From Paenibacillus cellulosilyticus (GTDB taxonomy: Bacteria > Bacillota > Bacilli > Paenibacillales > Paenibacillaceae): a DNA stretch of 64,000 nt. Both the position numbers and the translations under genes were made by a program. This document shows, piece by piece, positions 40,153-47,819 of this stretch. The notes under the pieces are model-generated. The model searched no databases and had not been told where the DNA came from. It worked only from the letters and a program-made list of their open reading frames with translations. Position 1 is the stretch's first letter, and every line of letters starts with the position of its first letter. The stretch covers positions 1 to 64,000 of the forward strand of contig NZ_QGTQ01000007.1 in assembly GCF_003182255.1 (NCBI RefSeq), written 5' to 3'.

Positions 40153-41117
40153 AAGCTCTCCTCTCCGTCGGTCAGCTTCAGGAATAAGTCCTCAAGCGAT
40201 TGCCGAACTTCCTCGACGCGGTACACCTCAATGCCGCTCTCCACCAGCGTTCGAACATAATAGGCGGCGATCTCGTCATCCACCGAATCGACCAGAATGC
40301 GATTGGCGCCCTCATCGTACGCGGCCCCGGCTCGCGGCGTCTCCGCTGCTGCCGCAGATTCGGCACGAACGCCAATAGCAGAGAGTACCTTAGTCGCTTG
40401 AGGAACAGCACCAACCCGCAGTGATAAGCGTCCCTTCGAACGGCCTCTCAGTGACTCGATCGATTCTTGCGCGATAAGCCTGCCCTGCGCGATAATGCCG
40501 ACCTGCGTCGCCATCTGTTCGATCTCCGAGAGCAGGTGGCTGGACACGACGATTGTAATGCCATGCTGCTGAGGCATGCTCTTGATCAGCTCGCGCATCT
40601 CAAGAATGCCGGATGGATCAAGGCCGTTCGTCGGTTCATCGAGAATGAGCAGCTCGGGGTTGCCGAGCAGCGCAGTCGCGATGCCAAGCCGCTGCTTCAT
40701 GCCAAGCGAATAGCCTTTGACAGGGCGGCCAGCGTCCTTCGTCAGCCTTACAATCGACAATACCTCGTCAATACGCCCTACAGGGACGCCGAGGATGCGG
40801 CGGACAGCCTCTAGGTTCTCGCGTCCGGTCAGATGGCCATAGTAGGACGGGTACTCGACAAGCGAGCCGACGCGGCGAAGCACCTCGATGCGATTGCTCT
40901 TCAGCTCCTGTCCGAACAGTTTAACCGAGCCTCGAGTTGGACGAATTAATCCGAGCAGCATGCGGATCGTAGTTGTTTTGCCGGCGCCGTTCGGACCGAG
41001 GAAGCCATATATTTCACCACGGCCCACGCGCAAATTCAAATCTTGGACGAGCGCCTTGCGCCCAATGGCTTTGGTCAGACCGGAAGTTTCAATTACCCAT
41101 TCGTTATTCGTTTTCAT
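40149..41117 (-). CDS. ABC transporter ATP-binding protein (BcrA/LanF-like)
   Basis: A 322-residue ATPase. Walker A GPNGAGKTTTIRML is near 40-53, the Q-loop follows, signature YSLGMKQRLGIATALL is near 133-148 and Walker B ELLILDEPTNGLDPSG near 154-169. The C-terminal extension after the ABC domain is typical of the drug-resistance (DRA/BcrA) group. It overlaps the first permease and lies 63 bp behind the histidine kinase gene. Confidence 0.9.
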   Translation of the reverse strand: MKTNNEWVIETSGLTKAIGRKALVQDLNLRVGRGEIYGFLGPNGAGKTTTIRMLLGLIRPTRGSVKLFGQELKSNRIEVLRRVGSLVEYPSYYGHLTGRENLEAVRRILGVPVGRIDEVLSIVRLTKDAGRPVKGYSLGMKQRLGIATALLGNPELLILDEPTNGLDPSGILEMRELIKSMPQQHGITIVVSSHLLSEIEQMATQVGIIAQGRLIAQESIESLRGRSKGRLSLRVGAVPQATKVLSAIGVRAESAAAAETPRAGAAYDEGANRILVDSVDDEIAAYYVRTLVESGIEVYRVEEVRQSLEDLFLKLTDGEESL

Positions 41118-41180
41118 AGGATTCGATCACCTCGAAACCCATTGTAGCGCGTGAAGGTTAAACAAACGGGAGGGTGAAGT

Positions 41181-42584
41181 TTAAATTTGGTTTAAACCTT
41201 GCAGTGTAATGCGGGTACCTGCCGTGGAGCTGTCGATCGTAAGCTGCAGTCCCATTTCCTTCGCCATCAGTGAGACGATGCTTAGGCCGATGCCCGAGCC
41301 TCTCTCACCAGATTCGCTGTCCATCCCGGGACCTTGATCGACGAATGAGATATAGCCGCTGCCGTTGCGCACATACAGCCGGACGAGTGCGTAACCGCCA
41401 TCGCGGGCATGCCGAAGGATGTTCTGGAACAAATTATCCGCGATCCGTTCCATCCACTGCGGGTCGATCTCCCATCGGAAGCCATGATCCGGCGCGTCCA
41501 GCTCCAGTTCGATACCTTGCTGCTCGAAGGCAGCGTACCAGTTCGCGCACAGCTGGCGCAGCAGTCGATTCATATCGATCACCTCGGGGCGATAAGGGTA
41601 TCGGCCTGCGGAGAGCAGCGTATAGGAGAGCAGGTTGTCGATCAATCGGCTGAGGAAGTCGACTTTTCGATCGATCACCTGCAGCGACTCACGTCCGCGA
41701 CTGCTGAGCGGCTCTTCGTTAAGCTGAAACGCATGGCCGCGAATGGCCGTGAGCGGTGTACGCAAATCGTGGGACAGGTTGGCGATCAGCTGTCTGCGCA
41801 GCTGCTCCTCTTCTGTCTCGCGCAGTCGGCCGTGCTCCAGTTGTTCGATCATCGTATTGAATGCGAACTCCAGTCGGCCAATCTCGTCCTGCTTGCCGAC
41901 CGTAATACGCCCCGGAATGCCAGGGAAGGCGGCAGCGCTTGAAGTCATCGCCTTCTGCATGTGCAGCAGCCTGCGGGAGATCCGGTAGAAGAACAACCAG
42001 GAAGCGCCAATGAACAGGAAGAGAATGATCAGCAGCAGCGCGGGGAAGGCGTAGGACCAATACTTCGCAAACGTTGTATTTTTAAAAGTGGGTGTAATAA
42101 TCGAGCGCGGCACTTCCAAAATAATGAACCCACTGGACGGTTGATCGCCAATGAAGGCAACGATGGTAAACAGCTCATCGCCGCCGCTGCGCCGCTCCTT
42201 CATGAACTGCATGGCATCGGCGGCGGTCCAATGCTGCTGGATCTTTGCATCCTTAGGCAGTTGCAGGCGAGTGTCGCCAGCTGGATCAACCCAGTAGATG
42301 GTCGCTTTGCTATAACGCTTGTAGAGCTCCTCCAGCCTCTTCTGGATGGCTTCCTCCGATTTGCCTCCAAGTGCCTTCGCTTCGTTATGCCATTTGTTCT
42401 CGAGTTCGATGGCACCGCCGTATATCGCATGCTCCTTCTCGTAAGGCGGATAAATCAGAAACAGAATCGTGACGACAAGGATAAGGGCCAGAGGGATAAG
42501 AATGACCGCAACGGACATGAGGATCACATAGCGAGAGACGAGCGAACGGCGGGCGTCCGACAGCCAGTTCCACAATCGCTTCAT
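41181..42584 (-). CDS. Membrane sensor histidine kinase
   Basis: A 467-residue two-component kinase. Hydrophobic segments near residues 19-45 and 178-200 frame an extracytoplasmic sensor of about 130 residues. A HAMP-like stretch follows. The phosphoacceptor His272 is in LSHDLRTPLTAIRGH, and the ATPase boxes are near NLFQNILRHARDGG, FVDQGPGMD and GSGIGLSIV. The large external loop distinguishes it from the loopless BceS-type intramembrane kinases. It overlaps its response regulator gene by 4 nt. Confidence 0.92.
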   Translation of the reverse strand: MKRLWNWLSDARRSLVSRYVILMSVAVILIPLALILVVTILFLIYPPYEKEHAIYGGAIELENKWHNEAKALGGKSEEAIQKRLEELYKRYSKATIYWVDPAGDTRLQLPKDAKIQQHWTAADAMQFMKERRSGGDELFTIVAFIGDQPSSGFIILEVPRSIITPTFKNTTFAKYWSYAFPALLLIILFLFIGASWLFFYRISRRLLHMQKAMTSSAAAFPGIPGRITVGKQDEIGRLEFAFNTMIEQLEHGRLRETEEEQLRRQLIANLSHDLRTPLTAIRGHAFQLNEEPLSSRGRESLQVIDRKVDFLSRLIDNLLSYTLLSAGRYPYRPEVIDMNRLLRQLCANWYAAFEQQGIELELDAPDHGFRWEIDPQWMERIADNLFQNILRHARDGGYALVRLYVRNGSGYISFVDQGPGMDSESGERGSGIGLSIVSLMAKEMGLQLTIDSSTAGTRITLQGLNQI

Positions 42585-43255
42585 TGCTTCACCCGGAAGC
42601 CGATGCCGCGAATCGTCTCGATGATGGCAGGCACGCTCGGATTGATTTCGATTTTTTCCCGAAGATAGCGAATATGAACGTTCAGCGTTTTGTCGCCGTC
42701 CCAGCTGGGCTCGCCCCAGACCGCCTCATAGATCTGCTCCTTGGTCAGAATTTGATTCGGATGGCGCAGCAGGTAGAGGAAGATGTGAAGCTGTTTGCCT
42801 GTCAAAATGATTTCATCGCCGCTTCGCTCATCGATAAACATCGGCTTCGATAGGTCAATGGCCAGATGGCCGAGCTTGAGCTGTCCTTGATTGTCAGCCT
42901 TGCCATTGCGCCGCAGCAGCACCTCGATCCTGGCGGTAAGCTCTTCGGGGTGGAAAGGCTTCGTCATATAGTCATCAGCGAATTGAAGCCCCTCCAGCTT
43001 ATCGTCGATTGTGGAGCGGGCAGAGAGCATCAGAATCGGTTTGTCTGGCGCGACGCGCTTCAGCCGCTGACCGACGGTGAAACCATCGAGTCCGGGCAGC
43101 ATCACGTCGAGAATTACGAGATCGGCGTCGGCCACTCGCTGGGTGGCGCCATCTCCGGAGCGCAGCCAATCGACTGCGAAGCCTCTTCCGGTCAGATGGT
43201 TTTGAACGATGCCGCCGATATCCAGATCATCTTCAATATATAAAATCCGCCTCAT
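42581..43255 (-). CDS. OmpR-family response regulator
   Basis: A 224-residue regulator. The receiver domain has acidic residues EDD at 8-10, the phospho-Asp at residue 50 (VILDVMLPG) and the conserved Lys in TKPFHPEEL near 100. The C-terminal winged helix has LTKEQIYEAVWG and LNVHIRYLREKIE. It heads the unit with the kinase and the ABC exporter, which it probably activates. Confidence 0.94.
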   Translation of the reverse strand: MRRILYIEDDLDIGGIVQNHLTGRGFAVDWLRSGDGATQRVADADLVILDVMLPGLDGFTVGQRLKRVAPDKPILMLSARSTIDDKLEGLQFADDYMTKPFHPEELTARIEVLLRRNGKADNQGQLKLGHLAIDLSKPMFIDERSGDEIILTGKQLHIFLYLLRHPNQILTKEQIYEAVWGEPSWDGDKTLNVHIRYLREKIEINPSVPAIIETIRGIGFRVKQ

Positions 43256-43452
43256 GGCGAATGCACCTCCTTGGCGTTATTCATTCCCATCATACGAGCA
43301 CCGCGTCCAAATGAAAAGAGTGGCAGCAATAGTCGGTATTGTGCGGCAATCGCTGTTGTGATACAATAAAATTACTGTTTTTAGGCTTGGCCTGAAACTA
43401 ACGGGCGTTTGTTCCGTTCAAGGCTTTGACACTAGCGTATGCTTACGAAGGC

Positions 43453-43500
43453 AGCAATTTACTTACAGGCAGTAGTGTCAGGAAGTAAGAAAATTGCTGT
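43453..43500 (+). promoter_or_regulatory. Stem-loop in the secG leader
   Basis: CAGCAATTTACTTAC pairs with GTAAGAAAATTGCTG (one mismatch in 15) around a loop of about 18 bases. It ends right at the secG ribosome site TAGGAGG (43501). Confidence 0.7.
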
Positions 43501-43514
43501 TAGGAGGTGGGAAA

Positions 43515-43751
43515 GTGGACATTTTATTCAAAATCTTGCTTATCATTGCGGCACTTGGTTTGATCTCTGTCGTGCTTCTTCAGAAAGGTAAGAGTGCAGG
43601 TTTGTCCGGCGCCATCTCCGGCGGAGCGGAGCACTTGTTCGGCAAACAAAAAGCACGTGGTCTTGACCTGTTCTTGCAGCGTCTGACGATCGGCTTCGCA
43701 GCTAGCTTCTTCATTCTGGCGCTGGTCGTATCTTACTTCGTTAAGAACTAA
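43515..43751 (+). CDS. secG: Preprotein translocase subunit SecG
   Basis: Small membrane subunit of the SecYEG channel. It has 78 residues with two hydrophobic helices and the invariant [19 protein letters not shown] and [16 protein letters not shown] between them, closely matching B. subtilis SecG. It starts with GTG at 43515, 7 nt after TAGGAGG; an open frame upstream is not a better start. In Bacillales it usually lies between eno and rnr; here about 8 kb of accessory genes separate it from rnr. Confidence 0.95.
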   Translation: MDILFKILLIIAALGLISVVLLQKGKSAGLSGAISGGAEHLFGKQKARGLDLFLQRLTIGFAASFFILALVVSYFVKN

Positions 43752-43824
43752 GTTCATTAAGAACTAAACTCGTTAAATATTAGCTAGGTTGATAGCTAAC
43801 GACATAAGCGCGAAAGCGCAGAGA

Positions 43825-43856
43825 AGAAGCAGGACATTGCGTCCTGCTTCTTTTTT
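43825..43856 (+). terminator. Terminator of secG
   Basis: AGAAGCAGGAC/GTCCTGCTTCT with a five-base loop is followed by TTTTT. Confidence 0.95.
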
Positions 43857-43890
43857 GTGTGCAGCCATGCCTACCTACTCTTATGCTGAA

Positions 43891-45327
43891 CTATGATTTC
43901 AACTGCACGTTGAAGAAATTAACGACCTCCGCTGCTATACGACGGTGGATATCATTCAAATCGCTGACCCCGTTCATAAGCGGAAGCAGGGGAGATGCAC
44001 GGTACAGGTCGGTAAAAGCAAGGTGATCAGCGCCAGGGATCACAACGGCACGGGAGCCCGGTGCGGCGAGTGCGTTAGCTTCCCGCATAGGAATCTCCGT
44101 CGTAAGTTTATCGTATTGGGCTCTCGTGAGCCCGGCGGACCGAAGCTCCGAATCGCTTGGTTCCTCATCGGTTTCTGTACGTTTCGATTGAAGCAGCAGC
44201 AGCGGTTTATCAAGTGGGGTGCTTCTTGCCCCTGTGCCGAACATCGTGCCATCCATGTTGACGGCTGCCTGTATGCGATCGTCGGTGTAGAGCATTTCTA
44301 CCGCATTTGCTCCACCGAACGAATGGCCCGCCATACCGACATGCGCCAAATCTAGATGACCGGCGAGTAGGAAGCTTGAGTCTGCTCCTGTCCTGTCCAG
44401 CTGCGCTAGATGATTAAGCACGAAAGAAGCATCCTTGGCCCATACATCCGCGATCAATGAATCGTTGGAATCCCAGTCGGCAGGCGATGGGAAGGAGTCG
44501 GAGTGCATCGTCGTCACCGATCCGTCCTCAAGCTCGGATGCGATGGAGTAATAGGTGTGATTAATCGATACGACAATATAGCCGCTGCTGGCGAGCGCTT
44601 CGAACAAGAATGTATCTGTGGCATACAGGCCAGGAAGTCCATGCGAGAACAGGATGACAGGATAACGGGCTTGGCTGGACGAGATAGGAGCATCCGCATA
44701 GCCATGCGATTGGATTTGTTTCAAATGCGATAGCAGAAACGAGGGGATATGATACCGTTTCGCAAGGGCAGGTGCCATAGCGCCCCATTCCGGCAAATAA
44801 GAGGCATGCGGAAGTCCGGCAACGGCCTCGGAGTCAGCGGGGTACCATATTTGTACCGTAAGCTCCCGATGGTCAGAAGGATCGTCCGTCATCGGCTCCG
44901 CGCGGGACTCGTCGGACCAATGGTATAAGGACGTCCCGATCGCATAGCTGCCTTCCGGCTCCTCCAGCGAGAAGACGGGCAGCAGGATTGGCGGCGCAGC
45001 GGCAATGACGATCAGAAGGACCGCTAGTACGCCTACGCCTAGTTTACGAACGAAGGATAATCTGCGTCTGAGATTCGTGTGCGCATGAGGGGAACGATAG
45101 CTTTTGCGAATAAGGTTAAGGCAGTAAAGCATCATGCAGCTAGACACGATAACAGCAGGCAGTATCGTCCACACGAACGGCTTCGATAACAGGCGAATGA
45201 GGTTAAGGACGAGCAGTATGACCGGAATAGCGGTCTGGATCCAGCGTGATTGGGACAATCTCCTCCATGTCAGGACGACCAGCGCTGCGACGACGGAAGC
45301 AATGACGGCCATATCCATTCCGTACAA
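43891..45327 (-). CDS. Membrane-anchored alpha/beta hydrolase (PAF-acetylhydrolase-like)
   Basis: A 478-residue protein. The first ~130 residues hold several hydrophobic segments, probably four. The rest is an alpha/beta hydrolase with the oxyanion stretch LFSHGLPGLY near 230, the nucleophile elbow GHSFGGANA near 327, and a catalytic His probably in GADHLAFTD near 433. Its closest relatives I recall are platelet-activating factor acetylhydrolase isoform II-type and dienelactone hydrolase-like proteins. The start is uncertain: TTG 45327 has AGGTG upstream, and ATG 45318 is possible. Substrate unknown. Confidence 0.78.
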   Translation of the reverse strand: MYGMDMAVIASVVAALVVLTWRRLSQSRWIQTAIPVILLVLNLIRLLSKPFVWTILPAVIVSSCMMLYCLNLIRKSYRSPHAHTNLRRRLSFVRKLGVGVLAVLLIVIAAAPPILLPVFSLEEPEGSYAIGTSLYHWSDESRAEPMTDDPSDHRELTVQIWYPADSEAVAGLPHASYLPEWGAMAPALAKRYHIPSFLLSHLKQIQSHGYADAPISSSQARYPVILFSHGLPGLYATDTFLFEALASSGYIVVSINHTYYSIASELEDGSVTTMHSDSFPSPADWDSNDSLIADVWAKDASFVLNHLAQLDRTGADSSFLLAGHLDLAHVGMAGHSFGGANAVEMLYTDDRIQAAVNMDGTMFGTGARSTPLDKPLLLLQSKRTETDEEPSDSELRSAGLTRAQYDKLTTEIPMREANALAAPGSRAVVIPGADHLAFTDLYRASPLLPLMNGVSDLNDIHRRIAAEVVNFFNVQLKS

Positions 45328-45509
45328 GTTAGGTACACCTCATCGCTCATGAATTTTCTATATATTACCACGCTAGGGGCGCTTCTCAAGCGGAACGAAA
45401 CATTAAGACATCGTAAAAAATTGATCGGTACATCTTATGCCGCCATCGGATATCGATTATAATGGGTTATCGAACCATTTTTGGTTCGCCGGATTGTAGG
45501 AGGTTAACG

Positions 45510-45947
45510 ATGAAGGAAAGATATTCGGTTGAAGAGGTCTGCGAGCGTTATGGCGTAACCGCGCGTACGCTGCATTACTATGAAGAAATCGGCCTATTAA
45601 ACGATGTTCCGAGAACCGAAGGCGGCCATCGGTATTACGATGAGCGAATTATTGTCCAGCTGGAGCAAATTATTCGGCTGAAGGAAGTGCTCGGCATCTC
45701 GCTCCAAGAGGTGAAGACGATCGTAGAGCTGGAGGCCAAGCTGGAACAGATCCGCGGTGCCTATCGCCAAGAGGACAAGGCCGAGGAGAAGACGAAAATT
45801 CTCGATCGAGGCGAGCAAGAGCTGCAGCGCTTCATTGACCAAATTGATTCAAGGCTCGATAAGCTTCAGCAGCTTCGCCAAGGGTTCCAACAACGGCTTG
45901 ATCGCGTGAAGAAACTGAAGGAAACCGGCGCACCGCAAGGCAGCTAG
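45510..45947 (+). CDS. MerR-family transcriptional regulator
   Basis: A 145-residue regulator. The N-terminal MerR HTH reads YSVEEVCERYGVTARTLHYYEEIGLL, followed by the wing RTEGGHRYYDE. A long coiled coil from about residue 55 to 135 serves dimerisation. It has no cysteine metal site, so a drug or small-molecule effector is likely. ATG 45510 follows TAGGAGG. It precedes an efflux gene on the same strand, and its promoter has TATAAT at 45458. A hairpin GAACC-ATTTTT-GGTTC lies in the leader. Confidence 0.9.
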   Translation: MKERYSVEEVCERYGVTARTLHYYEEIGLLNDVPRTEGGHRYYDERIIVQLEQIIRLKEVLGISLQEVKTIVELEAKLEQIRGAYRQEDKAEEKTKILDRGEQELQRFIDQIDSRLDKLQQLRQGFQQRLDRVKKLKETGAPQGS

Positions 45948-45999
45948 CAGATTCATTGACCTGGCTCACAAGACGCTATTATCTATAAAAAATAATGAA

Positions 46000-46045
46000 C
46001 AAGCCTCATGCCTAATTCTACACAATAAAGGCGGGAGGCTTTTTG
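46000..46045 (+). terminator. Probable terminator after merR
   Basis: AGCCTCATGCC and GGCGGGAGGCT can pair around a loop, followed by TTTTT. Confidence 0.65.
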
Positions 46046-46073
46046 GCGTTCAACAGGAAAAATTTATATAACA

Positions 46074-46107
46074 TAACATTACGTAAGCGTAAGTTATCGT
46101 TTATAAT
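46074..46107 (+). promoter_or_regulatory. Dyad and -10 before the MFS gene
   Basis: TAACATTACG-TAAG-CGTAAGTTA is an imperfect inverted repeat ending five bases before a TATAAT (46102-46107). It lies where a MerR protein would bind, between -35 and -10; the -35 itself is poor. Confidence 0.55.
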
Positions 46108-46158
46108 GAGTAAGCTATTTATTTCCAATCGGACAATTTCGAGGAGGAAGGGACCATC

Positions 46159-47619
46159 ATGCCGTCTCATAATCGCAAATGGTGGGTGTTATCGGTTACG
46201 AGTTTAGGTTCTTTATTGTCGGCACTTAATTTCAGCACCTTAATTATCGCACTGCCGGATCTCATCACAGGGCTCCATTCGACGCTGCTGCAGGCGATGT
46301 GGATCATGCTCTCGTACATGGTGGCTCAGACGGTCGTCGTGCTGATGGCGGGCAGTCTGGCAGACCGGTTCGGGCGCAAGCGGTTGTATATCTGGGGGAT
46401 GGTGCTGTTTACGATTGTATCGTTGATCTCAGGCTTCGCGGCGGACGCGCCATGGTTAATCATCTTAAGGATTCTACAGGGCATCGGCGGCGCTATGGTG
46501 ATGGCGAACAGTACGGCGATTGTGGCCGACGCTTTTCCGAAGGAGGAGCTGGGCCGCGCGCTTGGTATCAACATCATGGTCGTTGCTGTCGGTCAGATCA
46601 TTGGTCCAGTGCTCGGCGGTTGGCTCACGACCGATTACGGCTGGCAGTGGACGTTCTGGTTCAACGTACCGTTCGGTGTCGTCGCCGTGCTGTGGGGCTT
46701 GTGGGCAATGGGGATGAAGGACGAGAAGGTGAAGGCTAAGAGCAGCAAGGTCGATCTTGGCGGTATCGTCATGTATTCCTTGTCCGTTACGGGACTGCTC
46801 ATCGCGCTAACCTGGGGGGCCATTCAGAGCTGGACGTCGCCGGTCGTATGGATATCTGGCATTGTGTTCGTTCTCTGCTTCCCGGTGTTCTTGATGATTG
46901 AGAAAAAGCACCCGGCGGCCATTCTGCATCTGCCGCTATTCTTCAATCGGATCTTCTCGCTCGGTATCTTCTCCGCATCGCTGAATGCAATCGCGCGTAT
47001 GGCGGTTATGTTCATGCTCATCTTCTACTTCCAAGGTGCGCAGTCGTATGATGCATTGGAAGCGGGCATTCTGACGATTCCGCTTGCAGCGGGTATGCTG
47101 ATTTTCTCGCCGGTAGCAGGCTGGCTCGGCGACCGTTTCGGCGAGACAATGCCAGCGACTGTAGGGTTGTTCATCAGTATGCTGGGGCTGGTCGGACTGG
47201 CGCTCGATACGGGCATCACAACGCCTTATTGGCAAATGGGACTGTGGATGACGTTGATCAGCATCGGCTCGGGCCTGTTCAACTCGCCGAACTCAAGCAG
47301 CCTGATGAATGCTGCGGGGCCAAAATTCCGCGGCGAAGCTTCGGGCATTCGCTCGCTGACAACGAATGTCGGCATGATGCTGAGCATCGCCTTCTCGATG
47401 CCGATCATTACGCACAGCATTCCGCATGAAGCGATGCTGGCTATTTTCTCCGGTACACAGGTCGGTATGGGCGAATCGGCCGATGAGTTGAAGCCGTTCA
47501 TTACAGGTTTGCATGAAGTGTTCTGGTTCATGGCTGTTCTTATGTTGTTCGCAACGGTTCTGTCCATGCTGCGTGCAGGGCAGGGAAGCAGACGTGGAAC
47601 GGTGGATGTGTCACAGTAG
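46159..47619 (+). CDS. MFS drug-efflux transporter, DHA2 (14-TM) family
   Basis: A 486-residue membrane protein with about 14 hydrophobic segments. The MFS motif A reads GSLADRFGRKRLY near 70-82, and motif C-like GPVLGGWLTTDYGW near 153-166 is the antiporter signature of the EmrB/QacA group. It probably exports toxic compounds by proton antiport. It lies downstream of a MerR regulator with a dyad in its promoter. Ribosome site GGAGGAAGG lies before the ATG. Confidence 0.92.
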   Translation: MPSHNRKWWVLSVTSLGSLLSALNFSTLIIALPDLITGLHSTLLQAMWIMLSYMVAQTVVVLMAGSLADRFGRKRLYIWGMVLFTIVSLISGFAADAPWLIILRILQGIGGAMVMANSTAIVADAFPKEELGRALGINIMVVAVGQIIGPVLGGWLTTDYGWQWTFWFNVPFGVVAVLWGLWAMGMKDEKVKAKSSKVDLGGIVMYSLSVTGLLIALTWGAIQSWTSPVVWISGIVFVLCFPVFLMIEKKHPAAILHLPLFFNRIFSLGIFSASLNAIARMAVMFMLIFYFQGAQSYDALEAGILTIPLAAGMLIFSPVAGWLGDRFGETMPATVGLFISMLGLVGLALDTGITTPYWQMGLWMTLISIGSGLFNSPNSSSLMNAAGPKFRGEASGIRSLTTNVGMMLSIAFSMPIITHSIPHEAMLAIFSGTQVGMGESADELKPFITGLHEVFWFMAVLMLFATVLSMLRAGQGSRRGTVDVSQ

Positions 47620-47751
47620 CTGTATTCAACAGCTAGAAGTTCGTCTTCAGCAAATTGTTTCTCAAAAATCAAGGAGCTTGAAACAAGCTTGAGAAGTTTG
47701 AGAGAAGAAGAAACCGAGCTTATTGAGCAGCTAGCTATACTAAAGGGATAG
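47620..47751 (+). pseudogene. Frameshifted coiled-coil gene remnant
   Basis: One frame reads QQLEVRLQQIVSQ, then another reads KIKELETSLRSLREEETELI and ends AILKG-stop at 47751. The two join cleanly if one base is gained or lost in the A-run at about 47668. The residues look like the C-terminal coiled coil of a MerR-type regulator. No start codon or ribosome site is seen. It lies directly behind the MFS stop codon. Confidence 0.5.
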
Positions 47752-47759
47752 CGCCGCTG

Positions 47760-47817
47760 AGCAGCAGGAAGGGCCTGATCCGCGTCGATTGACGTTGATC
47801 AGGCCCTTCCTGCTGCT
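47760..47817. terminator. Bidirectional terminator, 21-bp stem
   Basis: AGCAGCAGGAAGGGCCTGATC pairs perfectly with its inverse at 47797-47817 (written in two halves: AGCAGCAGGAAGG and GCCTGATC). It lies between the MFS gene and the convergent lyase gene. Confidence 0.88.
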
Positions 47818-47819
47818 TA

